DNA from: CAKSFT01 sp045603125
GTDB lineage: Bacteria; Bacillota; Clostridia; UBA1381
DNA length: 64,000 nucleotides
NCBI GenBank assembly: GCA_045603125.1
Contig: JAZULN010000036.1
Location: 19,755 to 83,754, forward strand
Reading direction: 5' to 3'
Shown: piece by piece, positions 34,889 through 43,154 of the stretch
Layout of the letters: each line of letters starts with the position of its first letter
Position numbering within the stretch: position 1 is the first letter of the stretch
The notes under the pieces: generated by a model
What the model saw: the letters and a program-made list of their open reading frames with translations, nothing else
What the model was told of the DNA's origin: nothing
Databases searched by the model: none
Program-made: the position numbers and the translations under genes

Positions 34889-36568
34889 ATGAATAAAAAT
34901 GACGAATTTGAAAATAATGATATTGAAAATGATATAGAATTTGAAGAAACTGAACCTAAGAAAAGCTCAATTGACAATATTGATGTTTCGGATATCTTTG
35001 GTAAGGAGGAAATTCCTTTTGCCATTGATGAGAGTCTGATTTCGGAAGACGGATATCTGGAAATCAGCGAAAATGCTGATTCGGAAGATGAGGAAATCGT
35101 TGATGAGGAAGAAATCGAGCCGGAGGAAGAAACTGAGCCGGTAAATGATTCGGAAGAAGAAATCTATGTCGAGCCCGAAGAAAAGAAGGGCCCCAAAAGA
35201 GCAAGAAAAAAGGTTAAAAAGAAGATGCAGAAAAAGAGAATAGTAGTAATTATATTGTCGATAATTCTTTTGTTGCTCATTGGTATTGTCGGATTTGGTC
35301 AAAAGACCTGCCAGAGTTGTTGGGAGGCTATCAAAAATGCTCAGATTTCAAAGGATAACCAGATATATCAGGAACTTGAAAAGATTGATACATCAAACAT
35401 TGAAAAATACGAAAAAATCAATATACTGCTTTTGGGTGTTGACAAGGAAGGACTTCGCTGTGACTCGATAATGGTTATGAGTTATAACACAAAGACCCAC
35501 AAAATAAATCTTATGTCAATTCCGAGAGACACAAGAGTCCGTGATGATAAAATGGGCAGATACCGAAAGATAAATGCCTTAAGAAATACCGATATCAGTA
35601 AAGAATATGGACCTGCTGCTGTGGCAAAGGCGGTTAAAAACCTTACCGGTATGCCTATTAACTATTATGTTGAGTTTTCATTTGATGCTTTAGATAAGAC
35701 TATGGATATCTTAGGCCCTGTTACCTTTGATGTACCTGACTTAGAGGGTAAGGGAAGAGGTATGAACTACGATGACGGATATCAGGGACTTCATATCCAC
35801 TTAAAGCCGGGTGTTCAGGAACTTTCAGGTAACCAGATTCAACAATTCCTAAGATATAGAAAGAGTAACTATAGAGATGCAAAATACGTTGACGGAAGTG
35901 ACCAGAAGAGAGTTGAAAGACAACAGGCACTTTTGGCGGCGATTATTGACCAAAAGCTAAATCTTCAGTCGATAGCAAAGATTGACGATATCTTTGGGGA
36001 GGTCGGAAAAGGTTTAAAGACAACCTTCAGCACAGACGATGTTAAGGCGTATGCAGCATATCTTGCAAAGAATGTTCAAAATATTTCAAGCAAGAATATG
36101 GAGTCGGTTGTGATGCCGGGTATGGCAAAGACCATAGGCGGAGCGTCATATTATGTGGCTGACCCTGAGGAAATCGCAGAGGTTGTAAAGGAAATGTTCG
36201 GCTATGACGTGAAGGCGGAAGAGCTTTCAAATAGAATTAACAGGAAGTCCGGAACAACTGCTATGGCAGACGATGAGCCTGCCAAAAAGGAAGAAAAGGA
36301 CGACAAGGATAGCCAGTATGCTGACCACGACGAGGAAGAAGAGGAAGAGCCTGAGGACGAGGAAGAGGAACTTCCAAAAGATGATTCCGAGGAAGAGCCA
36401 GAAGAAGATACTCCGGCAGATGAAGAAGATGAGCCAAAAGGCGATTCGGAAGAAAAATCGGAGGATAAATCGGATAGCGAGTCGAAAGATGAACCGTCCG
36501 GGGAGCCAAAGTCGGATTCGAAAAAAAACGATAGTACGGATGAAGATGAAGTCGTATCACTTGACTGA
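34889..36568 (+). CDS. LytR-CpsA-Psr (LCP) family protein with acidic N- and C-terminal regions
   Basis: LCP enzymes transfer lipid-linked glycopolymers (teichoic acid, capsule) to peptidoglycan outside the membrane. The 559 residues read: a strongly acidic cytoplasmic segment (1 to about 100), a lysine/arginine patch (RARKKVKKKMQKKR), one membrane helix (VVIILSIILLLLIGIVGFG), the LCP domain from about 175 (NILLLGVDKEGLRCDSI, MSIPRDTRV, QFLRYRKSN), and a low-complexity tail of about 100 residues rich in Glu, Asp, Ser and Pro. Both flanks are much longer than in minimal LCP proteins. The capsule locus at 52-64 kb gives a plausible substrate source. Confidence 0.93.
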   Translation: MNKNDEFENNDIENDIEFEETEPKKSSIDNIDVSDIFGKEEIPFAIDESLISEDGYLEISENADSEDEEIVDEEEIEPEEETEPVNDSEEEIYVEPEEKKGPKRARKKVKKKMQKKRIVVIILSIILLLLIGIVGFGQKTCQSCWEAIKNAQISKDNQIYQELEKIDTSNIEKYEKINILLLGVDKEGLRCDSIMVMSYNTKTHKINLMSIPRDTRVRDDKMGRYRKINALRNTDISKEYGPAAVAKAVKNLTGMPINYYVEFSFDALDKTMDILGPVTFDVPDLEGKGRGMNYDDGYQGLHIHLKPGVQELSGNQIQQFLRYRKSNYRDAKYVDGSDQKRVERQQALLAAIIDQKLNLQSIAKIDDIFGEVGKGLKTTFSTDDVKAYAAYLAKNVQNISSKNMESVVMPGMAKTIGGASYYVADPEEIAEVVKEMFGYDVKAEELSNRINRKSGTTAMADDEPAKKEEKDDKDSQYADHDEEEEEEPEDEEEELPKDDSEEEPEEDTPADEEDEPKGDSEEKSEDKSDSESKDEPSGEPKSDSKKNDSTDEDEVVSLD

Positions 36569-36570
36569 TA

Positions 36571-36600
36571 AAAATCCCACATTAAATGTGGGATTTTTTA
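36571..36600 (+). terminator. Terminator of the LCP gene
   Basis: AAAATCCCACATT and AATGTGGGATTTTTT form a perfect stem ending in a T run, three bases after the stop codon. Confidence 0.92.
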
Positions 36601-36629
36601 TTGCAAAAATTATGGATAAGTGGTATAAT
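36601..36629 (+). promoter_or_regulatory. Promoter of the small membrane protein gene
   Basis: TTGCAA (36601-36606), 17-base spacer, TATAAT (36624-36629) with TGG before it. It starts immediately after the preceding terminator. Confidence 0.75.
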
Positions 36630-36650
36630 GAATTCAACTAGGTTGAATTC
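36630..36650 (+). promoter_or_regulatory. Perfect 9-bp palindrome at the transcription start (putative operator or 5' hairpin)
   Basis: GAATTCAAC, TAG, GTTGAATTC begins at the base after the -10 and spans the predicted start site. It could be a repressor site or the first hairpin of the transcript. Confidence 0.6.
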
Positions 36651-36790
36651 AGATAAATTCGCCTGACAGCTAGTTAAATGTGTTAAGGAACGCTAAATTA
36701 CTTCGTAGCTAAATTGACTTTTAGTCAACTACACTGACAGTTCACTTTACCAGGGAGTCTTAAAAATTGTCCTTTGAAGGGGGAACGCAT
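36651..36790 (+). promoter_or_regulatory. Repetitive, foldable 5' leader of unknown class
   Basis: A leader of about 150 bases holding direct repeats GCTAAATT (36692 and 36708) and CTGACAG (36663 and 36734), plus a hairpin TTGACT-TTT-AGTCAA flanked by GTAG and CTAC. No known riboswitch or T-box motif was recognised. Confidence 0.5.
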
Positions 36791-37258
36791 ATGATGAAAA
36801 AGCTGGCAAAAGGTTTTGCAATAGGTTGTGGAGCTATACTTTTGTTGACAGTTGTTGCTATTGTTTGTTTCGTTGTGTGGTTTTTTAATTCAATTGATGA
36901 CAGCCTTTCAAAAGAAGAAATTTTCAAATTAGTAAATAATAATTATTCCATAATTTTAGACGATATTAGTGAAAATGATTTTGAAGACACTAAAAAATTA
37001 AAAGGAGTAAAAGAGGTTGATCCAGATACAGAAATTGTAGATTTTTACTGTGGAGGAAAAGGACTTGGTTCTTCGACGAGTTATTATGGTTTTTATTACT
37101 CTCCCGACGGATTGCCAAAGTGTAGGAGTGATTTTGGAAGAATAGAACTGTTAGAACCTGATGGTAATGGTTTTTCTATAAAATATTATGAGGGTGATAA
37201 TAGATATTATACAGAAAAAATAAGAGATAATTTCTACTATTACGAAGCACATTTTTGA
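36791..37258 (+). CDS. Small single-pass membrane protein, unknown
   Basis: Not recognised. It is 155 residues from the ATG at 36791, which has GAAGGGGG about seven bases upstream; an upstream in-frame start at 36767 precedes that site and is unlikely. An N-terminal positive patch (MMKKLAK) is followed by one membrane segment (AIGCGAILLLTVVAIVCFVVWFF), then about 120 mostly polar residues rich in Tyr, Asp and Gly, with SSTSYYGFYYSPDGLP and a C-terminal SIKYYEGDNRYYTE. No lipobox cysteine is in the right place. It has its own promoter and an unusual leader, and looks monocistronic. Confidence 0.75.
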   Translation: MMKKLAKGFAIGCGAILLLTVVAIVCFVVWFFNSIDDSLSKEEIFKLVNNNYSIILDDISENDFEDTKKLKGVKEVDPDTEIVDFYCGGKGLGSSTSYYGFYYSPDGLPKCRSDFGRIELLEPDGNGFSIKYYEGDNRYYTEKIRDNFYYYEAHF

Positions 37259-37403
37259 GCTATCTCTAAATCTTGTAGCTTTATATTCAATGTAGGGAAT
37301 GAAATTATGTATTTTAGCGGAACAATAAAGCTGTCGTTTATAAATAGTTATGAATTGAAGTAAATTACATTGTGAAAATATCCTGTTAAAATGGGGGAAT
37401 AGA

Positions 37404-38966
37404 ATGTTTAAAAATTTAAAAGTATATCTTTTTCTGGCTGTTTTTCTATTGACCCTTTCGGGTTGCGGCGAGGAAGAGATCAGCACAAATGTCCAGAGTG
37501 GCAAGCTAATAGTTAATGAAAATGAAAATGAGATAAATCTTGCGGTTACAAACTTTGACACATTCAATCCCATAATGACCAGATCCGAGTCGGTGTCGGA
37601 GTTTGTAAAGAATGTATATGAGCCGCTTTTTGAATACGACGAGCTATATAACCCTATGCCTGTTCTGGCAGAAGGGTATACCTTGTCAGCTAACGGCATG
37701 GTTGCGTCTTTTAATGTGAAAAATGTTTCATTTCACGATTCCACTATGCTGTCTCCAAAGGATGTAGTCTACACTGTCAATATGATAAAAAATACCGACA
37801 GTATTTATTCTGATAACGTTAAGTATATAAAGAGTATCTATAGTGATGAAAACGGCAGAGTGTATATTGAACTTACAAAGCCTATAGTTAATTTTTCGGG
37901 GGTTTTGAATTTCCCCATAGTAAAAGAGGGGACACCTATGGAATATGACTCAAACTTTATTCCGATAGGGACAGGCCCGTGTAAGTATTATGGAAAGCGT
38001 ACAACCAACGAGATAGTTTTTACATCAAATGAGGACTGGCACGGCGGTGAAACAGGGTTTAAAAATGTCTTGGTAAATATTTTTAAAGATGAATTTACCG
38101 TAACCCACGCCTTTGATGCGGGTGAGGTTGATGTTTTAGCAAGCAAGCTCATAAAAAATGAGGAGATTTCACCACGAAGTGAACACACAAAAAATGAGTA
38201 TATAACTAATTCTTTGACCTTCCTCGGAATTAACAATACATCTTCAAAGCTTTGCGGGAAATACACCAAAAAAGCCTTAGAGTTATTGTGCGACATACAA
38301 GGAATTGTAGACGTGGAGGTTTACTCAAAAGGTCAGGTGGCAAAGGTGCCAATCAATCCGTCGGCATGGTTCTACCCTGAGATTGCGGAGGAAGCAAGAG
38401 ATTTTGAAACGGTAAAAAAAATCCTCGAAAAAGACGGATGGAAAAAGGATTCCTTGGGCTACTTCAGAGATTTTGAAGGGGCAAGACAAGACCTTACAGT
38501 AAAGATTTTAGTAAACAAGGATAATGAAGAAAAGGTAAGGATTGCCAAAAACATTGCCGAAAGTTTTAAAAGCTTTGGGATTGGCGTAACCCTAAGAGAG
38601 CTGAGTTTTGAACAATATCGTGAAGAAGTTTCGGCAATGAACTATGAGCTTTTTATTGGTGAAGTTTTAATGGACGATAGTTCAGATCCAAGCTTTTTAA
38701 CTGCATCTTCGGGAAATTATTTCGGATACCAAAATCAGGTTTTAGACCAGATTTTAAATGAAATGGCAAAGACGTATGATACGGCAAGAATTATGGAGTG
38801 GGCGGTAAAATACGGCGAAGTATTTAACGATGAAGTACCCTTTATCCCTCTCTTTTTCAGAAAAGAAACCGTTATATATAATAAAAATATAGCCGGCATT
38901 GCGGTGCCGAATAATCTCGGGATATATCGGGATATTGACAAATGGTATATTTCAAAAACCAAGTAA
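37404..38966 (+). CDS. Extracellular solute-binding lipoprotein, family 5 (peptide/nickel type)
   Basis: A 520-residue SBP_bac_5 binding protein. Signal peptide KVYLFLAVFLLTL with lipobox SGC places the lipidated cysteine near residue 21. Family features: LFEYDELYNPMPVLAEGYTLS, VSFHDSTMLSPKDVVYTVNMI and IGTGPCKYYGKRTTNEIVF. No permease or ATPase genes accompany it; instead it is followed after 12 bases by an RpiR regulator. Binding proteins of this family also serve as signal-input or cell-wall peptide scavengers, so the partner transporter must be elsewhere. GGGGGAA precedes the ATG. Confidence 0.9.
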   Translation: MFKNLKVYLFLAVFLLTLSGCGEEEISTNVQSGKLIVNENENEINLAVTNFDTFNPIMTRSESVSEFVKNVYEPLFEYDELYNPMPVLAEGYTLSANGMVASFNVKNVSFHDSTMLSPKDVVYTVNMIKNTDSIYSDNVKYIKSIYSDENGRVYIELTKPIVNFSGVLNFPIVKEGTPMEYDSNFIPIGTGPCKYYGKRTTNEIVFTSNEDWHGGETGFKNVLVNIFKDEFTVTHAFDAGEVDVLASKLIKNEEISPRSEHTKNEYITNSLTFLGINNTSSKLCGKYTKKALELLCDIQGIVDVEVYSKGQVAKVPINPSAWFYPEIAEEARDFETVKKILEKDGWKKDSLGYFRDFEGARQDLTVKILVNKDNEEKVRIAKNIAESFKSFGIGVTLRELSFEQYREEVSAMNYELFIGEVLMDDSSDPSFLTASSGNYFGYQNQVLDQILNEMAKTYDTARIMEWAVKYGEVFNDEVPFIPLFFRKETVIYNKNIAGIAVPNNLGIYRDIDKWYISKTK

Positions 38967-38978
38967 AGGAAGAGGATT

Positions 38979-39830
38979 ATGGAGAATATTCTTTTAAAGA
39001 TTAACGAGAAAATGGATACCTTCAGTAAGGGTCAGAAGTTAATAGGAAAGTATATTTTGGAAAATTTCGATAAAGCTGCTTTTATGACAGCACAAAGCCT
39101 TGCTTCTGAGATTGGGGTCAGTGCGTCGACGGTTGTAAGATTTGCCTTTGAGCTTGATTTTGACGGATACCAGAAGTTTCAAAAAAGCCTTCGGGATATC
39201 ACCATAAAAAAATCCACACCCTACCAGAGAATTGAAATTGCATCCCGTAATATGAGTGAGGAAAATGTTTTATCAAGTGTTTTGAAAGCCGATATTTCAA
39301 ATATTATGAGCACTCTTGAGGAAATCGACGAGGAGCATTTTGAAAAAGCGGTGGATGCTGTAATGGGTGCCAAAAATATTTATATTATGGGGGTAAGAAG
39401 TACATCGGCTCTGGCCTCTTTTGCAGGACTCTACTTTAACTTGATTTTTGAAAACTCCCATGTTATACGCTCAAATTCCGGTGCTGATATCTTTGAGCAG
39501 CTGCTACACATAAAAAAGGGAGATGTGGTTATCGGGATAAGTTTTCCGAGATACTCAAAGAACACAAAAATGGCTTTGGAATACGCAAAAAAGCAGGGTG
39601 CAACGGTAATTTGTATTACCGACAACATTAATTCGCCCGTTGTTAAATATTCCGACTATTGCCTGACCGCAAGAAGCGGTATGGAGTCCTTTGCCGACTC
39701 TTTGGTAGCACCAATGAGTGTTATTAACGCCTTTATTGCGGCAGTTGGTATAAAGAAGAAAAACGAAGTCAAGGACGTCTTTGAAAAGCTTGAGACGATT
39801 TGGGACGAGTATGAGGTTTATAGTAAATAA
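38979..39830 (+). CDS. MurR/RpiR family transcriptional regulator
   Basis: A 283-residue sugar-phosphate-responsive regulator. The N-terminal RpiR helix-turn-helix (residues 1-75) shows LASEIGVSASTVVRFAFEL. The C-terminal SIS domain from about 120 shows IYIMGVRSTSALASF, VVIGISFPRYSKNTKMAL and ATVICITDN. Ligand unknown; relatives sense N-acetylmuramate-6-phosphate and other phosphosugars. It overlaps the next gene by one base (TAATG) and follows the binding lipoprotein closely, so it may be cotranscribed with both rather than being a dedicated local repressor. Confidence 0.92.
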   Translation: MENILLKINEKMDTFSKGQKLIGKYILENFDKAAFMTAQSLASEIGVSASTVVRFAFELDFDGYQKFQKSLRDITIKKSTPYQRIEIASRNMSEENVLSSVLKADISNIMSTLEEIDEEHFEKAVDAVMGAKNIYIMGVRSTSALASFAGLYFNLIFENSHVIRSNSGADIFEQLLHIKKGDVVIGISFPRYSKNTKMALEYAKKQGATVICITDNINSPVVKYSDYCLTARSGMESFADSLVAPMSVINAFIAAVGIKKKNEVKDVFEKLETIWDEYEVYSK

Positions 39831-41056
39831 TGGAGAATAAAACTGTTATTGTAATCGGAGGCGGACCGGCGGGGCTTATGGCGTGTAAAAGATTAGCCGA
39901 AAGAGTTCAAAAGGTCATACTGATAGAAAAAAATAATATTCTTGGGAAAAAGCTAAGAATCACCGGTAAGGGCAGATGTAACATCACCAATTCTGCCGAT
40001 ATGGAGGATTTTATTAAAAATGTCCCGACCAACGGCAAGTTTTTATATAGTGCCTTTTATAGCTTTACAAATCAGGATGTTATCAATATGTTTGAAGAGT
40101 CGGGAGTAAAGACCAAGGTTGAGCGGGGTGGAAGGGTTTTCCCCGAGTCCGATTCTGCAAAAGATGTTGCCGAGGCTATGAAGAAAAATGCCTTAAAGCC
40201 TAATGTTTCATGGATAAAGGCGGAGGCAAAAGAAATTCTAACCGACGGTGAGAAGGTTTTAGGAGTTTTGACCGACAAGGGAAAATTTGAAGGTGAAAGC
40301 GTAATTATTGCTACGGGGGGAAGATCATATCCCTTAACCGGGTCTGACGGCGTGGGTTATAAAATATGCCAGGCGTTAGGTCACACCTTGGTTGAGCCAA
40401 AGCCGTCGTTGATTCCAATTGTTACTCATGAAAAATGGGTTAAAGATCTTATGGGCTTATCCCTTAAGAATGTGGAGTTAAAGGTATATAAAAAAGGGAA
40501 AAAGGAGATTTTTTCCGACTTTGGCGAGATGTTATTTACCCATTTTGGGATATCGGGGCCTATAGTTTTGTCGGCATCAAGCCATATGAAAAATATAGAC
40601 CGTGAGGAATATACAATAAAAATAGACTTAAAACCGGCATTGGATAAAGATCAGCTCGATAAAAGAATATGCCGGGATTTTGAGAAATATATAAGAAAGC
40701 AGCTTATAAATTCACTTGATGATTTATTGCCAAAGGCCTTGATTCCGGTGGTAATTGACCTTGCCGGACTGGATGCCCATAAGGCAGTAAATATTATAAC
40801 TAAGGAAGAGCGTGGTAAGCTTGTTGAGGTATTAAAAAACCTACCCCTTACCGTAAAAGGATTTCGCCCAATCGATGAGGCGATTATAACCTCAGGAGGG
40901 ATTAAGGTATCGGAGATAAACCCACAGACTATGGAATCAAAGCTTATTTCCGGACTATTCTTTGCAGGTGAAATTATAGATGTAGATGCATATACAGGCG
41001 GATTTAATCTGCAAATAGCCTTTTCAACAGGCTATCTTGCGGGGGATAACGCGTAA
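39830..41056 (+). CDS. NAD(P)/FAD-dependent oxidoreductase, HI0933/BaiN-like
   Basis: A 408-residue flavoprotein of the HI0933 family. Seen: FAD-binding VIVIGGGPAGLMACKRLAE at the N-terminus, GKKLRITGKGRCNITNSA (the diagnostic family signature), ATGGRSYPLTGSDG, TSGGIKVSEINP and the C-terminal FFAGEIIDVDAYTGGFNLQ. The cellular role is not established for most members; one branch (BaiN) acts in bile-acid dehydroxylation, but family membership alone does not imply that here. The start overlaps the regulator stop by one base. Confidence 0.93.
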   Translation: MENKTVIVIGGGPAGLMACKRLAERVQKVILIEKNNILGKKLRITGKGRCNITNSADMEDFIKNVPTNGKFLYSAFYSFTNQDVINMFEESGVKTKVERGGRVFPESDSAKDVAEAMKKNALKPNVSWIKAEAKEILTDGEKVLGVLTDKGKFEGESVIIATGGRSYPLTGSDGVGYKICQALGHTLVEPKPSLIPIVTHEKWVKDLMGLSLKNVELKVYKKGKKEIFSDFGEMLFTHFGISGPIVLSASSHMKNIDREEYTIKIDLKPALDKDQLDKRICRDFEKYIRKQLINSLDDLLPKALIPVVIDLAGLDAHKAVNIITKEERGKLVEVLKNLPLTVKGFRPIDEAIITSGGIKVSEINPQTMESKLISGLFFAGEIIDVDAYTGGFNLQIAFSTGYLAGDNA

Positions 41057-41068
41057 ATGGAGGTAGTT

Positions 41069-41476
41069 ATGGATACAAGTAAAGCATCGGCTATTGCAGC
41101 AATAAAGCTTGCGATTTCAGAAAGCCGTGAAGATGAAAATCAACTTAAGGAAGAATTTTTAAAGCAGGGGGTTAAAACTGCCGCGGTAAATTACGGTGGC
41201 GGGTTTGAAACATCGGTTGTAAAACTCTTAGAGCGTGCCGTAGTTGCGGCAAAGCGTGAAGGCGTAATCGATGATTCCCATGCCGAGGAAGGTGCGGTTG
41301 CCGGTGCAACTCATGAGGCAATAAGTCAGATTATTACAAAATCTGTCGGCTTAAACCTTGGCGGAAAGATTGCTATTGCGAGAAATTCAGGACACATTTC
41401 GGTATGTGTATTCTTTGGTGTAGGGTTATTAAACTTAAACGATGTCGTAATAGGACTAGGACATCGTGCGGTTTAA
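41069..41476 (+). CDS. HutP family protein (histidine-utilisation antiterminator homologue)
   Basis: HutP in Bacillus binds hut mRNA with L-histidine and Mg2+ and prevents termination. This 135-residue protein fits the family fold: ASAIAAIKLAISES, HAEEGAVAGATHEAISQIIT and the C-terminal VCVFFGVGLLNLNDVVIGLG followed by HRAV, where the metal/histidine-contacting histidine is expected. No hut genes lie nearby. I chose the ATG at 41069, because TGGAGGT at 41058 is its ribosome binding site and lies inside a longer reading from 41057. The RNA target is unknown. Confidence 0.82.
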   Translation: MDTSKASAIAAIKLAISESREDENQLKEEFLKQGVKTAAVNYGGGFETSVVKLLERAVVAAKREGVIDDSHAEEGAVAGATHEAISQIITKSVGLNLGGKIAIARNSGHISVCVFFGVGLLNLNDVVIGLGHRAV

Positions 41477-41515
41477 TTGATAAAAATAATTTTTTAAATA
41501 AAAGGAGAAATTAAA

Positions 41516-42457
41516 ATGGGAAAAAAAGCGTATTTCTACATTGATGATGTTATCTGGCCGTTTCGTGATTTAACAAGAAACAGACCTAAATCAATTTTTG
41601 ACCAGCATCTTTTAGGCATGCTAAAGGAGGCTCACGAAAAGTATGATTTGAAGGTTACAATCAACTGTTTTTACCGTACCGACTATTCATATGGCGACGA
41701 CGAGTTTACCCTTGCTGAGATGACAGATGCCTATAAGGCAGAATGGGAAGCAAATTCTGATTGGCTTAAAATCGGATATCACTCAAAGCAGGAGTTCCCT
41801 GACTATCCGCTGATTAACGTGGAATATGACGATATGAAAAATGAATATATGAGGTTTGTAAATGAAGTAAAACGTTTTGCCGGTGAGAGTATTTTGATGA
41901 AGTCGATAAACCCACATTGGTGGCCTGTAAGTAAAGACGGTTGCCGAGCGTTATCCGATTGTGGAATAAAGCTATTTAGCTGTACATACGGTGATGTTAA
42001 GGAATATAACGGCGACCCGACAACCATTCCATACGGTCATGCTTTCAGACTTTTGCAAAACCGTAAGCCTGAGTCAAAACTTTTCACAAGACCGGGAAGA
42101 GACGTTGCGGTTAGAAACTCTCTTTGTGCATATAATCATTTAACAACCGAAGAAGCAAATGAAATTAACGGTACATTTAAGACAATCTACAAGGAAGAAC
42201 TTGGTATTCACTTTAAGAAATTCGGTAATGGTGGTGTATGCTTAAATACCACACCGTTAGATGAAATTAAAGGGGATATGGAAAGGGGTCTTGGTGCAGA
42301 ATACTGCTGTTCTGCAACTCACGAGCAATACGCATACCCTGAATATCATGCTTATCAACCCGACACAAAAGAAAAGATCTTCACCATGTGTGAAACATAT
42401 CTTAAAAACGGTTATGAATTTTTCTTTGTAGATGAGTGCTTGGATAAATTAGAGTAA
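41516..42457 (+). CDS. Unknown protein with polysaccharide-deacetylase (NodB)-like features
   Basis: Not securely assigned. It is 313 residues, with no signal peptide or membrane segment. The N-terminal YFYIDDVIWPFRD, followed by a strand pattern (YDLKVTINCFYRT), then IGYHSKQEFPDYP and INPHWWPVSKDGCRALSDCG, resembles the metal-binding order D-D...H of NodB-fold deacetylases. The terminal part, CCSATHEQYAYPEYHAY, is rich in Tyr and His. Codon use suggests good expression, and AAAGGAG is in place. It could be a cytoplasmic carbohydrate-active enzyme; this is inference from motif order only. Confidence 0.6.
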   Translation: MGKKAYFYIDDVIWPFRDLTRNRPKSIFDQHLLGMLKEAHEKYDLKVTINCFYRTDYSYGDDEFTLAEMTDAYKAEWEANSDWLKIGYHSKQEFPDYPLINVEYDDMKNEYMRFVNEVKRFAGESILMKSINPHWWPVSKDGCRALSDCGIKLFSCTYGDVKEYNGDPTTIPYGHAFRLLQNRKPESKLFTRPGRDVAVRNSLCAYNHLTTEEANEINGTFKTIYKEELGIHFKKFGNGGVCLNTTPLDEIKGDMERGLGAEYCCSATHEQYAYPEYHAYQPDTKEKIFTMCETYLKNGYEFFFVDECLDKLE

Positions 42458-42480
42458 ATTTAAGGAAGGAAACAAATATT

Positions 42481-43152
42481 ATGTTTAATGTAGCTATTGA
42501 CGGGCCTGCCGGTGCCGGAAAAAGTACAGTTTCTAAAGAAATTGCCAAAAGATTGGGGATAATTTATATAGATACGGGAGCGATGTACCGTGCGGCGGCA
42601 CTTTATGGAATAAATAAAGGCATAAAGATTACAGCTGAGAATATGGAGCCTTGCCTTGACGAGATTAACATTGACATAAAGTACGACCAAAGGGGTCAGA
42701 GAATATTTTTAAACGGGGAAGATGTCAGCGAGAGAATAAGGGAGAAGGATGTAAGCATCGGGGCATCGGACGTGGCGGTTATTCCGGCGGTTCGCCTAAA
42801 GCTTGTGGATATCCAAAGAGCGCTTGCGAAAAAAAGCTCGGTCATTATGGATGGACGTGATATCGGCACATATGTTTTGCCCGATGCAGACGTAAAAATC
42901 TTTTTAACTGCAAGCTCGGATGAGCGTGCAAAAAGAAGATGCCTTGAGATGAAAGAAAAAGGGATGGAAGCAAATTTCCAAGACGTAAAACGTGACATTG
43001 AATATCGTGACAAACAGGATTCGGGCCGTGAATTTGCACCGCTAAAGCAGGCAGAGGATGCAGTTTTGGTTGACAGCAGTGATCTTACATTCAGTGAGGT
43101 CGTGGACAAAATTATAGCAGTCATTAAGGAAAAGTGCAGGGTGGTGGAATAA
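42481..43152 (+). CDS. cmk: Cytidylate kinase
   Basis: Phosphorylates CMP and dCMP. It is 223 residues, normal. Seen: P-loop GPAGAGKSTVSKEIA near residue 7, IIYIDTGAMYRAAA, the CMP-binding insert around residues 65-130, MDGRDIGTYVLPDADVKIFL, and the LID region RRCLEMKEKG followed by DIEYRDKQDSGR. AAGGAAGG precedes the ATG. cmk-plsC-ispH/S1 is a frequent cluster in Clostridia, here uninterrupted. Confidence 0.97.
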   Translation: MFNVAIDGPAGAGKSTVSKEIAKRLGIIYIDTGAMYRAAALYGINKGIKITAENMEPCLDEINIDIKYDQRGQRIFLNGEDVSERIREKDVSIGASDVAVIPAVRLKLVDIQRALAKKSSVIMDGRDIGTYVLPDADVKIFLTASSDERAKRRCLEMKEKGMEANFQDVKRDIEYRDKQDSGREFAPLKQAEDAVLVDSSDLTFSEVVDKIIAVIKEKCRVVE

Positions 43153-43154
43153 AG

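Noticed and set aside
36202..36582. Serine-rich minus-strand frame opposite the LCP tail
   Set aside because: It is the mirror of the Glu/Asp-rich low-complexity tail; no ribosome binding site or promoter.
37360..37403. Promoter TTACAT/TAAAAT just before the binding lipoprotein
   Set aside because: The predicted start would fall inside the ribosome binding site, about five bases from the ATG, so the box is probably fortuitous.
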